Source: Polydactylus sextarius (taxonomy: Eukaryota > Chordata > Actinopteri > Polynemidae). Taken from it: 64,000 nt of DNA. The notes beneath the pieces are model-generated. The model worked only from the letters and a program-made list of their open reading frames with translations. It was not told where the DNA came from and made no database searches. The translations under genes and the position numbers were made by a program. Shown one piece after another: positions 1 to 13,327 of the stretch (positions are counted from its first letter, which is position 1; the number at the start of each line of letters is the position of its first letter). Location of the stretch: contig CM028922.1 in NCBI GenBank assembly GCA_016801845.1, forward strand, positions 5,511,501-5,575,500. Reading direction: 5' to 3'.

Positions 1-716
1 GGTTGCATCGCGCTAATGCGTTAGCTAACTAAAAAAAAAAAAAAAAAAAAAAAGGGATCACATTTGTATTGTAAATGGGAAGCAATTAAATAGCTAAAGC
101 GGAGCAGCTATGTGGCAACCAACCCTTGCTTCTCTCGGATGAGGATGGAAAGATATTTTCGGGAAACGCTATCGCACAAGTTACACATCGGATACATCGC
201 ACTCGGAGATATCTTCAGAGGATAACCTGGATAACCTTACACGAAATGTCATAGCGCGTAACTAGCTAGCACTTAGCTAGCTTGGTAAATGGCTGGACGA
301 GATGGAGATGGACCTAATGTTATCATCAGCAGCAGCAGCCGACCTGCTATGAACAGCTAGATGGATAGCTAAAGATATACTTTCTCCGGAGATGCTTTAG
401 CCTCCTGGGTGGTGTAACTCACTTACATAACAGCTAGTCGCAACCGCTCTAGCTATCACCAACTGGTTTGTGTTGGCAAGCAAATGGGAAATTTTCCACC
501 GAATAATAATAATATTATTATTAGTAATAATAAATCAGTGCTGTCTCGACATCATCATCAGTGACTAAGGCATCAGTTCATGTTTTGAGGCTGCGAATAG
601 ACTCGCTCGAAGCGTCAGATTGGTGAGGTTTACAATCTGACCATCAGTGCATCAATCCAGCTCGTCTGTCTCTCTGTGATTGAAGCTGTAAATACTCCTC
701 CTGTCATTTCGACAAC
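1..716 (+). promoter_or_regulatory. 5' flank and 5' UTR of AAK1 (presumed promoter region)
   Basis: Non-coding stretch upstream of the AAK1 start codon at 717. It contains an A-run at 31-53, repeated TAGCTAGC-type words around 230-300, and an ATT/TAA-rich palindromic patch near 503-535. Several short upstream ATGs occur, for example near 139 and 304, so the leader may carry uORFs. No TATA box or single start site is evident. Calling this promoter rests only on its position next to the first coding exon. An untranslated exon further upstream, outside the window, is possible. Confidence 0.45.
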
Positions 717-3700
717 ATGAGGAAGTTCTTTGATTCTCGTCGGGAGTTGGTCAGCTCTGGGCCTGGTTCTGGAGGAGGCAGCAGCTCTGGATCCAGTCAT
801 GCAGGCGGAAATTTCATTGGACGAGCCTTCACTGTCGGACGACACCAAGTCACAGTTGAAGAGATTATTGCTGAAGGTGAGAAAGGGTTTGCACAGACCA
901 CGTAATGCTATTTTATCGCCCCCCCCTACACACACTGTTTTTATTTTCAGTATGGTATGTGTCCCTGCAGCTGAAGCAGGTCACATGACAACAGAGGGAT
1001 GCAACCTTATATCATCCCCACAGGAATAATGGAGCTTTGCATCTGCCCTGTGTATCTTAGATACTCTAATGCAAAACAGAGGCCTGTCGCCTTTTTGTAG
1101 CCCTACTACTGACAAACAGCAGTTTTCTTTTAGCTGTTTTCACGATTCAGGAATATGATTCATTCAGGAAGATGGAGACCTACCTGCCCCCTGATGATTA
1201 GAGCTGTTATTTGATCCATTTGATGAGAGGAGGGTATCTAGAGTACCTTACAAGCTGGAGATCATGCATTAGTTGGATGTCATTACTGATATCAGTGGAA
1301 GACACTTTCTAAGCATTACTGATGCTGAAGCGAAGGGGTTCAATATTTTCATGTTACTCTGTTTATGTTACTATATTTCTAGTGAGTTACAAACAGTTTA
1401 TTGAACATTATGTGAGAAAACATTATGTGACGGTTTCTGAACTGACTTCATACCTCCTAATGCAAGGTCTAATCTAATATTTCTGTTCTAATATTGAAGT
1501 GGTTTATGCCCGAGGTGAAATATTCAACCGTCTTTGAAGTCAGACATTCCTTAACACCACTGAATATTGATTGAACATTATCTCCTCTTCTTGTTCTTGA
1601 CCACAGACTGTGGTGATTTTATTTTTCTGCTTCATTGTGCAAACCAGTGTAGCAGGCTGTGAGTTTTCAGTCAGCTTTCACTTTTTAAACGACCTAGGAA
1701 AACAGTTCTTTCATTCTTTCCTGTTCTAAAATATTTGCATCAGAAATGGATGCAGATCCTCAACTTATAGTGTCACTGTGCCACACAATACCAGCTCACA
1801 TGTGCCAAGTTGAGGATGCAGTATAAGCTGCAACGTCCACCGGAAATTGATGACTGTGTCGCAACCAAACTCTGCAAAGTGAATTTGTGATCTGAGCCAT
1901 ACCAGATGGTTAGGCCTCAATGTAGGCCTCTACGTAAAACCCTGCAGCAATGACATGACTAATACATGATGCTATAAGGCTGTAACATTTGGTCCTGGTT
2001 GTCTGTGTTGATGTAAGGCTGCATGAACACAAATTGTAACAGAAATGATTGGATGTAAATGAGCATGTCAGCTAAAAGCTTATGAGAATGGTGTCGATAG
2101 ATAATTATCTTGTCTTTTTTTTTGTACAGATCATAATTTAATCTGCTAACGGTTGAGGACAGCAGTTATATTTTTTCGAGGTTGTACTGTCTCCGTTTTG
2201 GTTGACATGTCTTTCAAGTCTTTGAGGACTGACAGTTTAATATGGTGTTTTTCTAAATCCCACAGGTGGTTTTGCAATTGTGTTCCTCGTGCGAACAAAT
2301 CAAGGGGTACGTTGCGCCCTCAAGAGGATGTACGTCAATAATGAGCACGATCTGCAGGTGTGCAAACGCGAGATTCAAATAATGGTGAGTTGCTGACATT
2401 AAACATTCGTTTTCCTGTTCTCTCTCATGTGGTTTTTTGTACGCCGACTTAAACCAAAACACTCACGAGGGCAACAACAAAACAAATGTCATTTTAAACT
2501 CTTAATTGTTCCCCTCAAATTTCCACGAAATTCACAAATGAAAGATGTTTTTATCAGTCAGCTGCAGCAGTGTTGATTGGATGCTTGATTTGTGTTTCTT
2601 CATCTGGTTCTTGATGGACTTTGTTTTTGTTTTCATAGTCTCATTTTGCATGTTGTGCCTCCTTTCCCTGAGTTGTGTGGTAGAAGGAGCTGTCAGGGTT
2701 ATTTGTATAAATGTGAACTCCTTTGACACATAATAAATGATACCTGTTTGCTAATTTAAAACAAAACTAAAATGAACATACCCCTAGTAATTAAACTGTA
2801 CTTTATGTAGTCTATAAATAGACATGTGTGTAATTTTTCCATCTTTTTCATGGAAAAACTTTTATAGTCTTAAAACATTTCTGTAGCATTCTGTTCATCG
2901 AGTTCAGGGTCCGTACACTGAGCTCATTCTTTTCTGTCTGAAGGAACATTCAGGAAGGAAGGAAGGAAGCAATGGATGGTCAGATTAAAAAAAGAAATAA
3001 AAGTGGAATATTGTATAAACATTGGACAGAATTACAGGCAGCACTTTGTAACAACTCAGGGCCTTGTGTTGCTTTTGAAACCAACACTGACATTTTGTTC
3101 AAAGACGACGTCTGACGTCATTCTTCGTGTTTTTCACTTGGTTTCCAACACACACACACACAGAGGCAGGTATAGTTTAACAAAGCTTTACCTCAGCAGC
3201 AGCAGCAGCAGCACTTGACATTTTTCTATTACCTAACAGATTCGTGATGTCGATGCCCTCGCACTGCTCATCTCATCTCACGCTGACCGTATTGAATAAA
3301 AAGGCTTGCATCATTAAAATTCTCACTGCAAGTTTTGCAGAAATAATTTTTTATCATAGTGCCGTTTTCTGACTCATCCCAAGTACAAAACAGAGTCGTT
3401 AAGTCTTCTAGTCTAATCAGTTGCTCAGCGTCAACAAACATGCAGCCGCTGCCAGTATTTGTCTGTTCATGGCACGAACTTTAAGCGTGGTGGTGTGTTA
3501 ATGCTCTTGTATTTCTTTTTGTTTGTTTTATGCAGAAAGACCTTGTTGGTCACAAGAATATTGTTGGTTATCTGGACTCCAGTATCACAGCCATGGGATC
3601 AAGGGACGTATGGGAGGTTTTAATACTTATGGACTATTGTAAAGGTGAGTGTTGTCATGGTGACGTTACAGTATGTTTGTGCTGTTAAAAACAAGCGGTT

Positions 3701-6700
3701 ATTACAGAGTCATTAAGTTAAGATTAAATCATATACCAGATAAGTTAATCATCTATACTGTTTGTGCTGATATTATTTTTCGCAGGAGGGCAGGTGGTCA
3801 ATTTAATGAATCAGAGGCTGCAGACTGGTTTCACTGAGGCTGAAGTGCTGCAGATTTTCTGTGACACCTGTGATGCTGTTTCTCGCCTGCACCAGCGCAA
3901 GACACCCATCATCCACAGGGACCTAAAGGTGAAACATTGTACGGCGCTCGGCTCTGCTCTGCTCTGCTCTGCTCTGCTCTGCAGTGTGCGGGGTCGGATG
4001 GGCAACACCTAACGTGGAGTCATGATTGATATGTTTGCGTAGCGTCGGAGCGGTGTTTAATTATGGATAGCTCTAATGGGAGGAGGGAGGAGATTGTCAG
4101 CTGTGAAAAATACTTCAAATACTGCAGAGGCCAGTCAACTGCAGCACAGGGTTTGCATTGAATTTGAAATTACTGTCACTGAGTAGTTTGAATCTATATG
4201 AAAATATATCTAGACTTTTTTTTATTGAAGTACAGATTTGCCAGGAGATGATGAAAGGAGCTGACCAGGTTTTGACTCTGACTTAAATCTCAATGTAATA
4301 AAGTGAAGGTTGCAACACCTTCATATTTACATTCATCGTTATCTCAATTTCACATGTTGCAGGAGGCAACTTGTGACTTGGCAGATTAGATCCGTTACCG
4401 GCGACGACTCCTGGCGCTTTTTCAGTCCAAATCTTTTAAATTAAAGCGGCTCCACGTGTCTGTGAGAATCTCACCTCATCTCTATCTACAGGTGGAGAAC
4501 ATCCTCTTGCACGACAAAGGTCATTATGTGCTGTGTGACTTCGGCAGCGCCACCAACAAGTTCCAGAGTCCACAGAGTGAAGGAGTGGCTGCCGTGGAGG
4601 AAGAGATCAAAAAGTTTGTTGCTCTTTTTTTCATCTGCTTCAGCATCTTTTCATTCAGTAGCACTTATTTTAGGCAACACTGTGTTGTGTTTTTTCTTTA
4701 AAAGGCTTATTTAATTTTTAAGAATCTTAAGAATCATTTCACTGCCACATTAAAAATAGGTCATTTTAATAATAACTCCTCTTTCAGGTACACCACTTTA
4801 TCATATCGGGCCCCTGAAATGGTGAACCTGTACAACAACAAGATTATCACCACAAAAGCAGATATCTGGGTGAGTGAAGACGACAGATTTCGGTGTTAAT
4901 CCAGATAGTTTTTATAAACTCACATACAGTATTTCTGGATTATTTTGGAAACTAATACCTATACGTGCTCAGACACTACAGTAAATAAAAAGTTTTATGT
5001 TGATATATTAAACTTGCACATTTGTTAAGTAGGAGGTGTTGGGTTTGGGGATTTAAAAAAAAAAAAAAAAAAAATGTAAAAGTTTTGCTTCTTTTAACCT
5101 TGTATCTGCTGGTGTTTACAGGGGAAAGTGTTTTTCTTTTTGGTGTGTGATTTGCTGTGCATTCATTTTTAATCTCTTCTCTTCTTCCTCTCCCCTCGTT
5201 GTTTGTATTTGGTGTGACGGGGCCTGCATGTGATTGTCTTCTCCAGGCACTGGGTTGTTTGCTGTACAAGTTGTGCTTCTTCACTCTGCCCTTTGGTGAA
5301 AGCCAGGTGGCCATCTGTGATGGCAGTTTCACCATCCCAGATAACTCGCGCTACTCTTACGATCTTCACTGCCTCATTCGTTAGTGACTCTAAACATTAA
5401 TCCAAGTTTTCTACATCAAATTCAGTTTTCACAAAGCCGTGCATTTTTGTTTTTGACTGAAGTAAAAAAGCTTATCCATTCAATCTCTTTTTTTTTTTGT
5501 GTCTCATGCTTGTTTCTTGGTTTATTTTTATAGGATACATGTTGGAGCCAGACCCAGACAAAAGACCAGATATTTACCAGGTGTCCTACTTTGCTTTTAA
5601 ACAAGCTCAGCGGACCTGCCCTGTTCAGAATGTGAAGGTCAGTCTCTCTCAGCACTGGGGTCAGCTGAAATATTTGGATTTGCTTGGCTTTCTCTCATGA
5701 GGAATTGATTTTCTTGTATTCAGTGGAATCTGTGATGGGTTCTCTGCCTGACCTACATAAACAGACATGTTAGTTGTCACAGTGTGGGAGGAAAATCTGC
5801 ACTAATCCATCATGTGCACACAGTAGAAAATACTTATTAGCCCTGATGATTTTCTTCATAAGTAATAGAACTGGCAGCTGCAAGGATCAGAGACGTGTTC
5901 ACTGTGAATTTATAACTATAATTGTGCTGACAGTCGTCTTGTTGATCTTTTTTTCTAAAGTTTTTCTTTTTTTTCCCCCACATAAACCAGAATTCTCCGA
6001 TTCCTTCTAAACTTCCTGAGCCAATCAAAGCGAGCGAGGCCGCCGCAGCGAAGAAGAGCCAGACTAAACCCAGGCAAGCATGACCTGCTTACATTGTACT
6101 TCCCTTCAAAGCTGTAGTAACACTACGTTTTGTGGAAGTAATTAAGTATATTAAGTATTCTGATACTCATTAAATAATTATGTTAACACTGTTTGTCATG
6201 ATTAACAAGAAGGCCAACATCCTTCCTTTGTTGCCAGACTGACAGATCCAATTCCCACCACTGAAACCTCCATCACCCCTCGCCAGAGGCCCAAAGCAGC
6301 CCATACCCAGCCTGCTGCTGGCATCTTACCCATCCAGCCTGCTGCTCTCACCCCTCGCAAGCGGGCTAATCTCCCTGGTGGTGCAGCTCAGCCCGTGGGT
6401 ACGTACAGAGCTCTGGCTCCATCTTTATTCTCCTTTATTTCACAGAAAAAAGGAAGCAAGATGTTCGTGAACATAGGAATCCCTTGAATCTTCTGTGCAC
6501 ACTATGATTCCTCAATATGGACAGATCAAATATAAAGGTGGTACAGATTTTAACAGATTACATAATCCTCTGTCTGACATAAACATTAGATCAGATGCTC
6601 CTGTAAATCAGTTTTTACTGCCTGATCATTACATTATTCAGGATCTTGATCGGTGTAACTACTATGATTGCTCTCTCAAGAAGAATATTGTGTTGTCTGT

Positions 6701-9700
6701 GTTGTTTTTATCATCCCACAGGAGTCAGTTTAGACCTCTCACAGCCAGCTGCAGCTCTGCAATTACAGAAGGGGCAGACTTCAGCTCTGCCTCTCATCCA
6801 GTCACAAACCAACTCCAGTCAGGTTGCGACTCCACAGAAGCAGGTACATAATGACTAGTTACACAGAAGAGCATGAATAGTTTTATATAGAAACAGTTAC
6901 CTTGTCTATAGTTTATGCAAATGTGCTAAAACACAAAAAGAAAAAAAAGTGAAATGTTTCAGTAGAACATGACTCATCTCTGCATGTGTGAGGGTGAGCA
7001 CATGAAGGTCAAGTGTAACTTTTATTAAGTAACAACAGATAAAGTTGTTTGTCTTTGTGTGACAGGCGGTGCAGCCAGTCGTAGCTGCAGGAGCAGATAC
7101 AGCAGCAGCAGCAGCAGCAGTTTCACCAGTGACAAAGGCTGACGTGCAACCACAGCCACAGCCAACCGTCCAGCAACAAGTCACGCCCCCTTCTGTGGTC
7201 AACTCCGCCTCCCAGCAGGTGGCAACAACTCCATCCAGCCCGGCGCCGCCTCAACGCCCAGCTCGGCGCAAGCAGGCGAGTCCAGGCTCAGCAACCAGCG
7301 GCTCAGCCCTCACCCAGTAAACCGGCCTCCGGTCAGATACCTGTCACTCAGCAGCAGATAATTCAACCGTCAGCTGCTCAAACTCAACCTGCCCCCACTG
7401 ACATCAGCCAGAAATCAGCCGAGACAGTAAGTGGCCGGCTGTTCATCATAGAGTTGACATACTTAATCATTTTCCATCCCTTTTTATTTTGGTTATTTTA
7501 ATCTTGTGTGTGTTTTTTTTTTTTTTTTGATCAGACTCCACCTGCTTCTCCAAAGGCAACTGAGGAACGAGGCCACCAACGCATCCCGAGCGATGCCACA
7601 GCGAGTAGTGTTATTGCTGCGGCTCTAGTTAATGACTCACAGCAGCTGCAAGGAACTAATGGAGATGCTTCTCTCAACCAGTAAGTAGCACACGTACCGG
7701 AATAAACCTAAAGAGTCGTTCAAATCAATTTTAGGTATTCTCCTGTGACGTGTGTTTTATTTATGGTATATTGTGTGTTTTTTTTTTTCCTACAGATCAC
7801 TTATATCTCAAACAAGCGGCACTCAGTCTGTGCAGCTTGCTGCAGGAGATGTAGGCCAGGACCAAAGCAAAGCTGGATCCACCAACACCCCGACACAACC
7901 TGCATGGAATCCATTTGACGATGACAACTTCTCCAACCTCACTGCTGAGGAATTTAAAAGAGAAGACAAAAAGCCTAATGGTAAAGACTGTTCTTGTATG
8001 TTTATTTTCAGTATTTTAATACTTACAAACTTACAAACAGCAGATAATATATAATAACTTTTTTTTTTTTTTTTTTTTTACCAGATCTATCTTTAGAAAC
8101 TGACACATCTTCTGAGGAGTTGATACCAGGTCTGGCAGCTTCATCTGTGGATAAAGAACCACAAGAAACTGGTATGTCACATTTTTGTGTGTCACATTCA
8201 CAGAGAGTCTACACACCTCCTCCAGACCCGTTAAACTCCACACACCCTTCAGTCCCATCATTACACAGTCAGGCTGACCTAGGAACATACAATGATCAGA
8301 ACATACAAAGCAGATACCAACGTCTTGTCCATCCATTGTCTTAGGACACTGATTTCAACTAAAACAATTATAGAGATTTCTGTAAGTTCACTCAGAATTA
8401 GTTTTACAGTAAAGTATTGATACATTAGTGCTGTTCTGTTACCACATAATGCATTGTACTGTGTACAATAAGTCTGATGGAATCGAATACAATCAAGTCA
8501 AACAAAGAAACGAAGCCGTAAACTTCTTAATGCACACGATCCATTGTCTTGAAAGCTTCATGAAACTTTCAAAGCAATGGCTGCTGCTTGTTTTCATCAC
8601 AAAAATAAAGTAGGTAAAAGGTAAAAGGTTTTGGTCAGAATGAAATAAACCTAAAAAACATTTCAGTGTTATTTTTAATGTGAAGAGTTATAACAGGACT
8701 CGTTAGAAACCAAAGTGTGAGAATTAGTCTGAGGGAGTGAAGCAGAGTCATTAAGTTTCTTCTTTTGATCTGATCGATTAAATAAAAGAAGGTTTTTGTG
8801 AGTTAATGCTTAATGTGAAGCTACTGCCAACAGCTAATTAACCTAAATGACAAGATTTTCTCATCTTAATGTTTGTGAGAGTGAGCGAACATTAAAAATA
8901 CGCAAAAAGTATCATAGCAAATACGCTTCCTTGTTATAATTTGTTTAATCACTTATAAAAATAAACCGAGTTTGAACTGTTTTCTATTGAAGTGCACAGA
9001 GTCAAACACTCGTCTCATCGCTGGAATATGTTGCTTTGTTTTCCAGTTGAAAGACCAACATCTCTTCTTGATGTGGATTCAGGAGCCTCATTGTTGGTTG
9101 TCCCTGATCCTTTCCGAACACTTGAACTGTCAGATGCTCCAGGTAAACACCTCAACCTGGTCTATGTTGTTTATTTGTGAAATTTATGTTGCTTTTATTA
9201 CGGACTCTCACAGATTAATAATTTATAGATTTAAACCTGTGACCTACAGAGAGAAATGCTGGTGAATGTAATGTAAGACATTTGTGTCCTGTTGTCATTG
9301 TCATTGGTATAAAATATTCTTAGTCAAACAAATAGTGGTACAAAATGTAAAATAACAATGATGCAGACACATGATGTCTTAGATGAGCAGCCAGCCTTTA
9401 GACTTAAATCTAAATAGCCTCATTTCAAGGTCTTGAGTAGCTTTTTTTTCTTCTGTGTTATAGAAATTTCTCATGACAGTAAATTCTCACATTTAAACAC
9501 TTTTCAACTCTATTCATCTGTCTGTTAGTCAGACTGGCAGTGCTTTTCTATGGTCTCTTTACATGTTTTTACCCGATAACATTTTTGCAATTGTCTCGTG
9601 TCTGTCTCCTTCCTCTTCTTATCTCGTCCTCCTCCGGCCTTCAGAGAAGCTGATTGAAGGACTCAAATCCCCAGACACGTCTTCTCTCATGCTTCCTGAC

Positions 9701-11648
9701 CTCTTGTCATTGTCTGATCCCTTCGGCGGCTCCGTGGAAGAATCTGCAAAAGGTGTGTTTGTTTATTCATTTTCAAACACAGAGCACTTTGCCTCTAAAG
9801 AAACAACAAAATCTTGTACGTTACAGTTTGGAAGTAGATGAGGAAACATAAATCAAAAGGTGAATGTACATGTCTGAGTCCTCACCCACAACTAAATTTA
9901 AACCTCCGCTGTGTCCTGTTTCGTCCCAGACACTCTCACTGCAGACGATTCCCTGCTGGACTGCTCTCTGATCTCCGGTCCGTCCGCCCCTCCAGCAGCC
10001 AGTAGTGCCACCTCCTCCATCTCCTCTGCTCCCACCTCCGCTGCCTCTGCTCTGGATGATTTCAGTCTGTTGTCTGGAGACTCCGCACAGCCTAAAGCAG
10101 GTAACCTGTGAGCAAAAATAGAGGGCAGAGGAGCACAGTGTGAAATTTTAATGCAACATTACAAAAGTGTGAAGATTAAACCTGACCTGACCGAGGGTTT
10201 TGACAGAACCGTTGCTGTACTATTTTATCTGTGCAGATATCTAGTGAACGATCATATTAAGCAATTACATTCAACATGAATAAATTCTCTGTCTTGTTAA
10301 CTTATGGTTTGATCAGATACTGGGTTAGTAAAGTGATCATTTTTGTACATTTCATAAAGATGCTTCTTGTACGGCTGTTTTGTGCCAATGTGTCCATGTC
10401 GGTGGATTACATGAGAAGGATTTGTATTTTTTCTGGCTCTGGTGACATGAAACAATCTGTCACTGACATTTAGTGCAGCAAAGCTATAAATTTTAACCAC
10501 TAGAGGGCAGCAGAAGGATTTCAATCACTGCTAACAAATTCATCTTAATAGTGCACGTTGCATTTGTCTCCATAATGTCCCGATTAACTTTTGACATTAA
10601 AAGAAAAAATACTTCTATTAATGGGGTTGTGTGTTAAACCACACTGTGTGTCCCAACTGCTCTGCAGCTGTGGTCGAGTGCTTCAGTCTTGGCTGGTAAA
10701 CAAAGGCATTTGACTGCTGGTGACAGTGCCAACCCTGATTCACAGTGAATGTGTGCACCAGCTGCATGATCCTAATTACTGCTAATCTGTCCCATATCTT
10801 ATCAAACAGCCTTTTTTTTTTACCACGGGAGATCACACACAGGAGGTGTGTTTTTTTTTTTTTTGCAGTAGCTGTGCTGAGTTTATGGAAAATGCTCATG
10901 ATCATGAGAGAAACAGTTGTAGTTCTGTTTCACCACAGCGCTCTTATATATCTTTTTTTTCTCTCTCTGACACAATTGTGTTTCTCATCAGACGTTGCAC
11001 TTTTCTTTTTTATTCTCTGCAGACTCGTCTCTCCTGATCTCAGACTTTGAGCCCCAACAAGCCGGTGTGGAAACGGGCACAGAGGATGACTTTGATCCTA
11101 TTCCTGTCACAGGTCGAAAGAACTCCCAAGGTAAGTCTTTACAGTCTCTACAAGGAAGCACAGGTGGGTCAGGATGATAGTCACACCCAGGGGTGTTTGT
11201 TTTGTTTGTTCGTTTGTTTATTTGTTTGTTTGTTTTTTAGATTTAGTAGCCTGCCAGTTTACTAAATAATCAATCAGACCTGCTAATAACAGCATCAGGT
11301 GCCTGCGTTATTTTTTAACATCCTCAGTTGAGATTGTTTGAAAACCAGTGGAAGTAAATGGGTAAATTCTTCCCTCTTTTTTTTCTCTCTCCTCTCTCTT
11401 TCTTGACCTCTCTTCCCCTTCTCTTTGACTGCTGTGTTTGCTTGTTGTGACTCCTCCACTCCTCTGCTTCTCCTCCCCCTCTGTTCGCCTGTACCCCCCC
11501 CTCTCTCTACTCCCCCCCACCCCTCCCCTCCTTGTCTCTCCGGCCAGTTTCAGGAGGCCACTCGCGCAGTAACAGTGGTGGCTCTGAATCCAGCCTGCCC
11601 AGCTTGGCCCGCTCCCTGCTGCTGGTGGACCAGCTCATCGACTTGTAG
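717..11648 (+). CDS. aak1: AP2-associated protein kinase 1, short isoform (20 coding exons)
   Basis: Numb-associated-family Ser/Thr kinase that phosphorylates the AP2 mu subunit at clathrin-coated pits. Exons: 717-876, 2266-2384, 3536-3644, 3786-3928, 4492-4613, 4788-4869, 5247-5379, 5534-5637, 5991-6073, 6238-6398, 6722-6843, 7066-7426, 7535-7680, 7796-7980, 8085-8171, 9047-9142, 9645-9752, 9930-10100, 11023-11130, 11554-11648. All junctions keep phase except inside 7066-7426 (see findings). The N-terminus MRKFFDSRRE resembles human AAK1. The kinase domain covers about residues 46-315: glycine loop GGFAIVF, Lys73, Glu89, HRD with Asp175, DFG with Asp193, and APE at 226-228. Next comes a Q/P/A-rich linker, then the AP2/clathrin-binding tail with WNPFDDDNF, PDPF and SDPFGG motifs. 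The C-terminus ARSLLLVDQLIDL is characteristic of AAK1 rather than its paralogue BMP2K. Length is about 875 or 897 residues, depending on how the frame break is resolved. Confidence 0.93.
3951..3980 (+). repeat. (GCTCT)6 pentanucleotide repeat just after an AAK1 splice donor
   Basis: Six perfect GCTCT units start 22 bases after the donor of the exon ending at 3928, which encodes the HRD catalytic loop. On the RNA this is a CU/UGCU-rich tract. Confidence 0.9.
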
Positions 11649-13208
11649 GCGGCCCCACCCCCCCTGTAGACGCTGTAACACTGGATTATAGACTGGCATA
11701 GCATAACTGCAATCAACACTGTTGTCATAGCTAGCTTCCTGCAACCCCTGGCTGTCATCTTCATTGTAGTCCCAACAGTAGAAATGTCCTCCACCTTTCA
11801 GTGCTTCTTCATTCCCGCCCTCTCCGCCATATTGACTGCATCATCTGGCTTCTCTTCACCTCTTATCTCTCACCCTCTCACTTCACATTTTCTCTTTGTT
11901 GTAGTCTCCGCGCATCATGTAATGTCCGTCGATTCAAAAGTGGCCACTACACTAACATCATCCTTTCTAAAGATTAACCATTACATCTTTCTGTCAGACA
12001 GGATATAATATTGCTATCCAGTTTGTTTGAACAATATTGCATTATGTCTAATAGCAAACAATAGAAGATCATTGTTGTAATGTACAAATAGGCATAGATA
12101 TAAGTGGTTGTAGTTATTATCGTGCACAAGTGAATCTGTCGTTGTTTGCCTTTTGAAATTCTCCTCTCCCCAGATTTATTTGCACATTTTTAAACTTAAA
12201 TGATGATTTGTTCAAATGAGGTCAGCTTATTTCTTCTAAAACCTATTTGAAACTCAGTCATGTAGCCTGATTTGCACAGTAGCATAAGCGTTACCTCCGC
12301 CAGCCCCTCGGGCTGTTGGTGGAATATCTTTAACAATGTGAAGCTGCTATAGATTAGACTGAAAAAAAATCAAATGAAATTGTGTCACAATCTGGAAACA
12401 AAACGTCCGACTTCTCTTTCTGCTCCTGCAGCACAAACACCGAACAGAGTTATTGTGATGAAGATGAAGTTTCCCTGATTAGACTAAAACAGTAAAAGTG
12501 CCATAAAATAAAAGTATCTGCTAAAGTTTAACAAGAACTACAATAAAGAAAAACATACAAATGATGCCATCAATCCAATCCAACAAAGTGTACTTTAAAA
12601 ACAAGGACCTGTTCTTCTTTGCTATGATTTTAAGCTTATTATTATTATTATTATTATTTTAATTTTATCTCTAAGGCAAGCAATAGGATGAGCTGGAATT
12701 AAATGACAAAAACAAATTAAATCAGGGTCATTTAACAGTGTTTATAGCATTGTGCCATAACCGAGAGAAAATGCATGAAATCATGACAATAATTTGAATA
12801 ATCAACAGTAATAAGAAGTAGTAAAAAAAATAAATAAAAAATAAAGTAGCTGTTATATATTTAGAGAGAAAACATTCATGACTGTTCAGGTATTTTTTTT
12901 TTTTTTTTTTTTTGGCACCAAAAGAAACAACCTAATGTGGCATTTAATAACTAAATCTCACTTCACGCACATTTTTTTTTTTTTTTTTTTTTTTGTTTAA
13001 TATCAACACAAAACATTAATTCTGCATCATGCAATCCTTCCTACATTCCTGCCATTTTATTGTTTTATTCCTAATTTACTGTAAATAGATATCTGGACTC
13101 CCTGCAGGCTCTTATCCAGACCATAGAGTTGGTTATTCTTCCTATGTATATATGAAGTCATTGTCATAAAGCTTTACTTGTGGAAAACATATTGCTTTAC
13201 TTGTGAAA

Positions 13209-13327
<119 letters not shown>

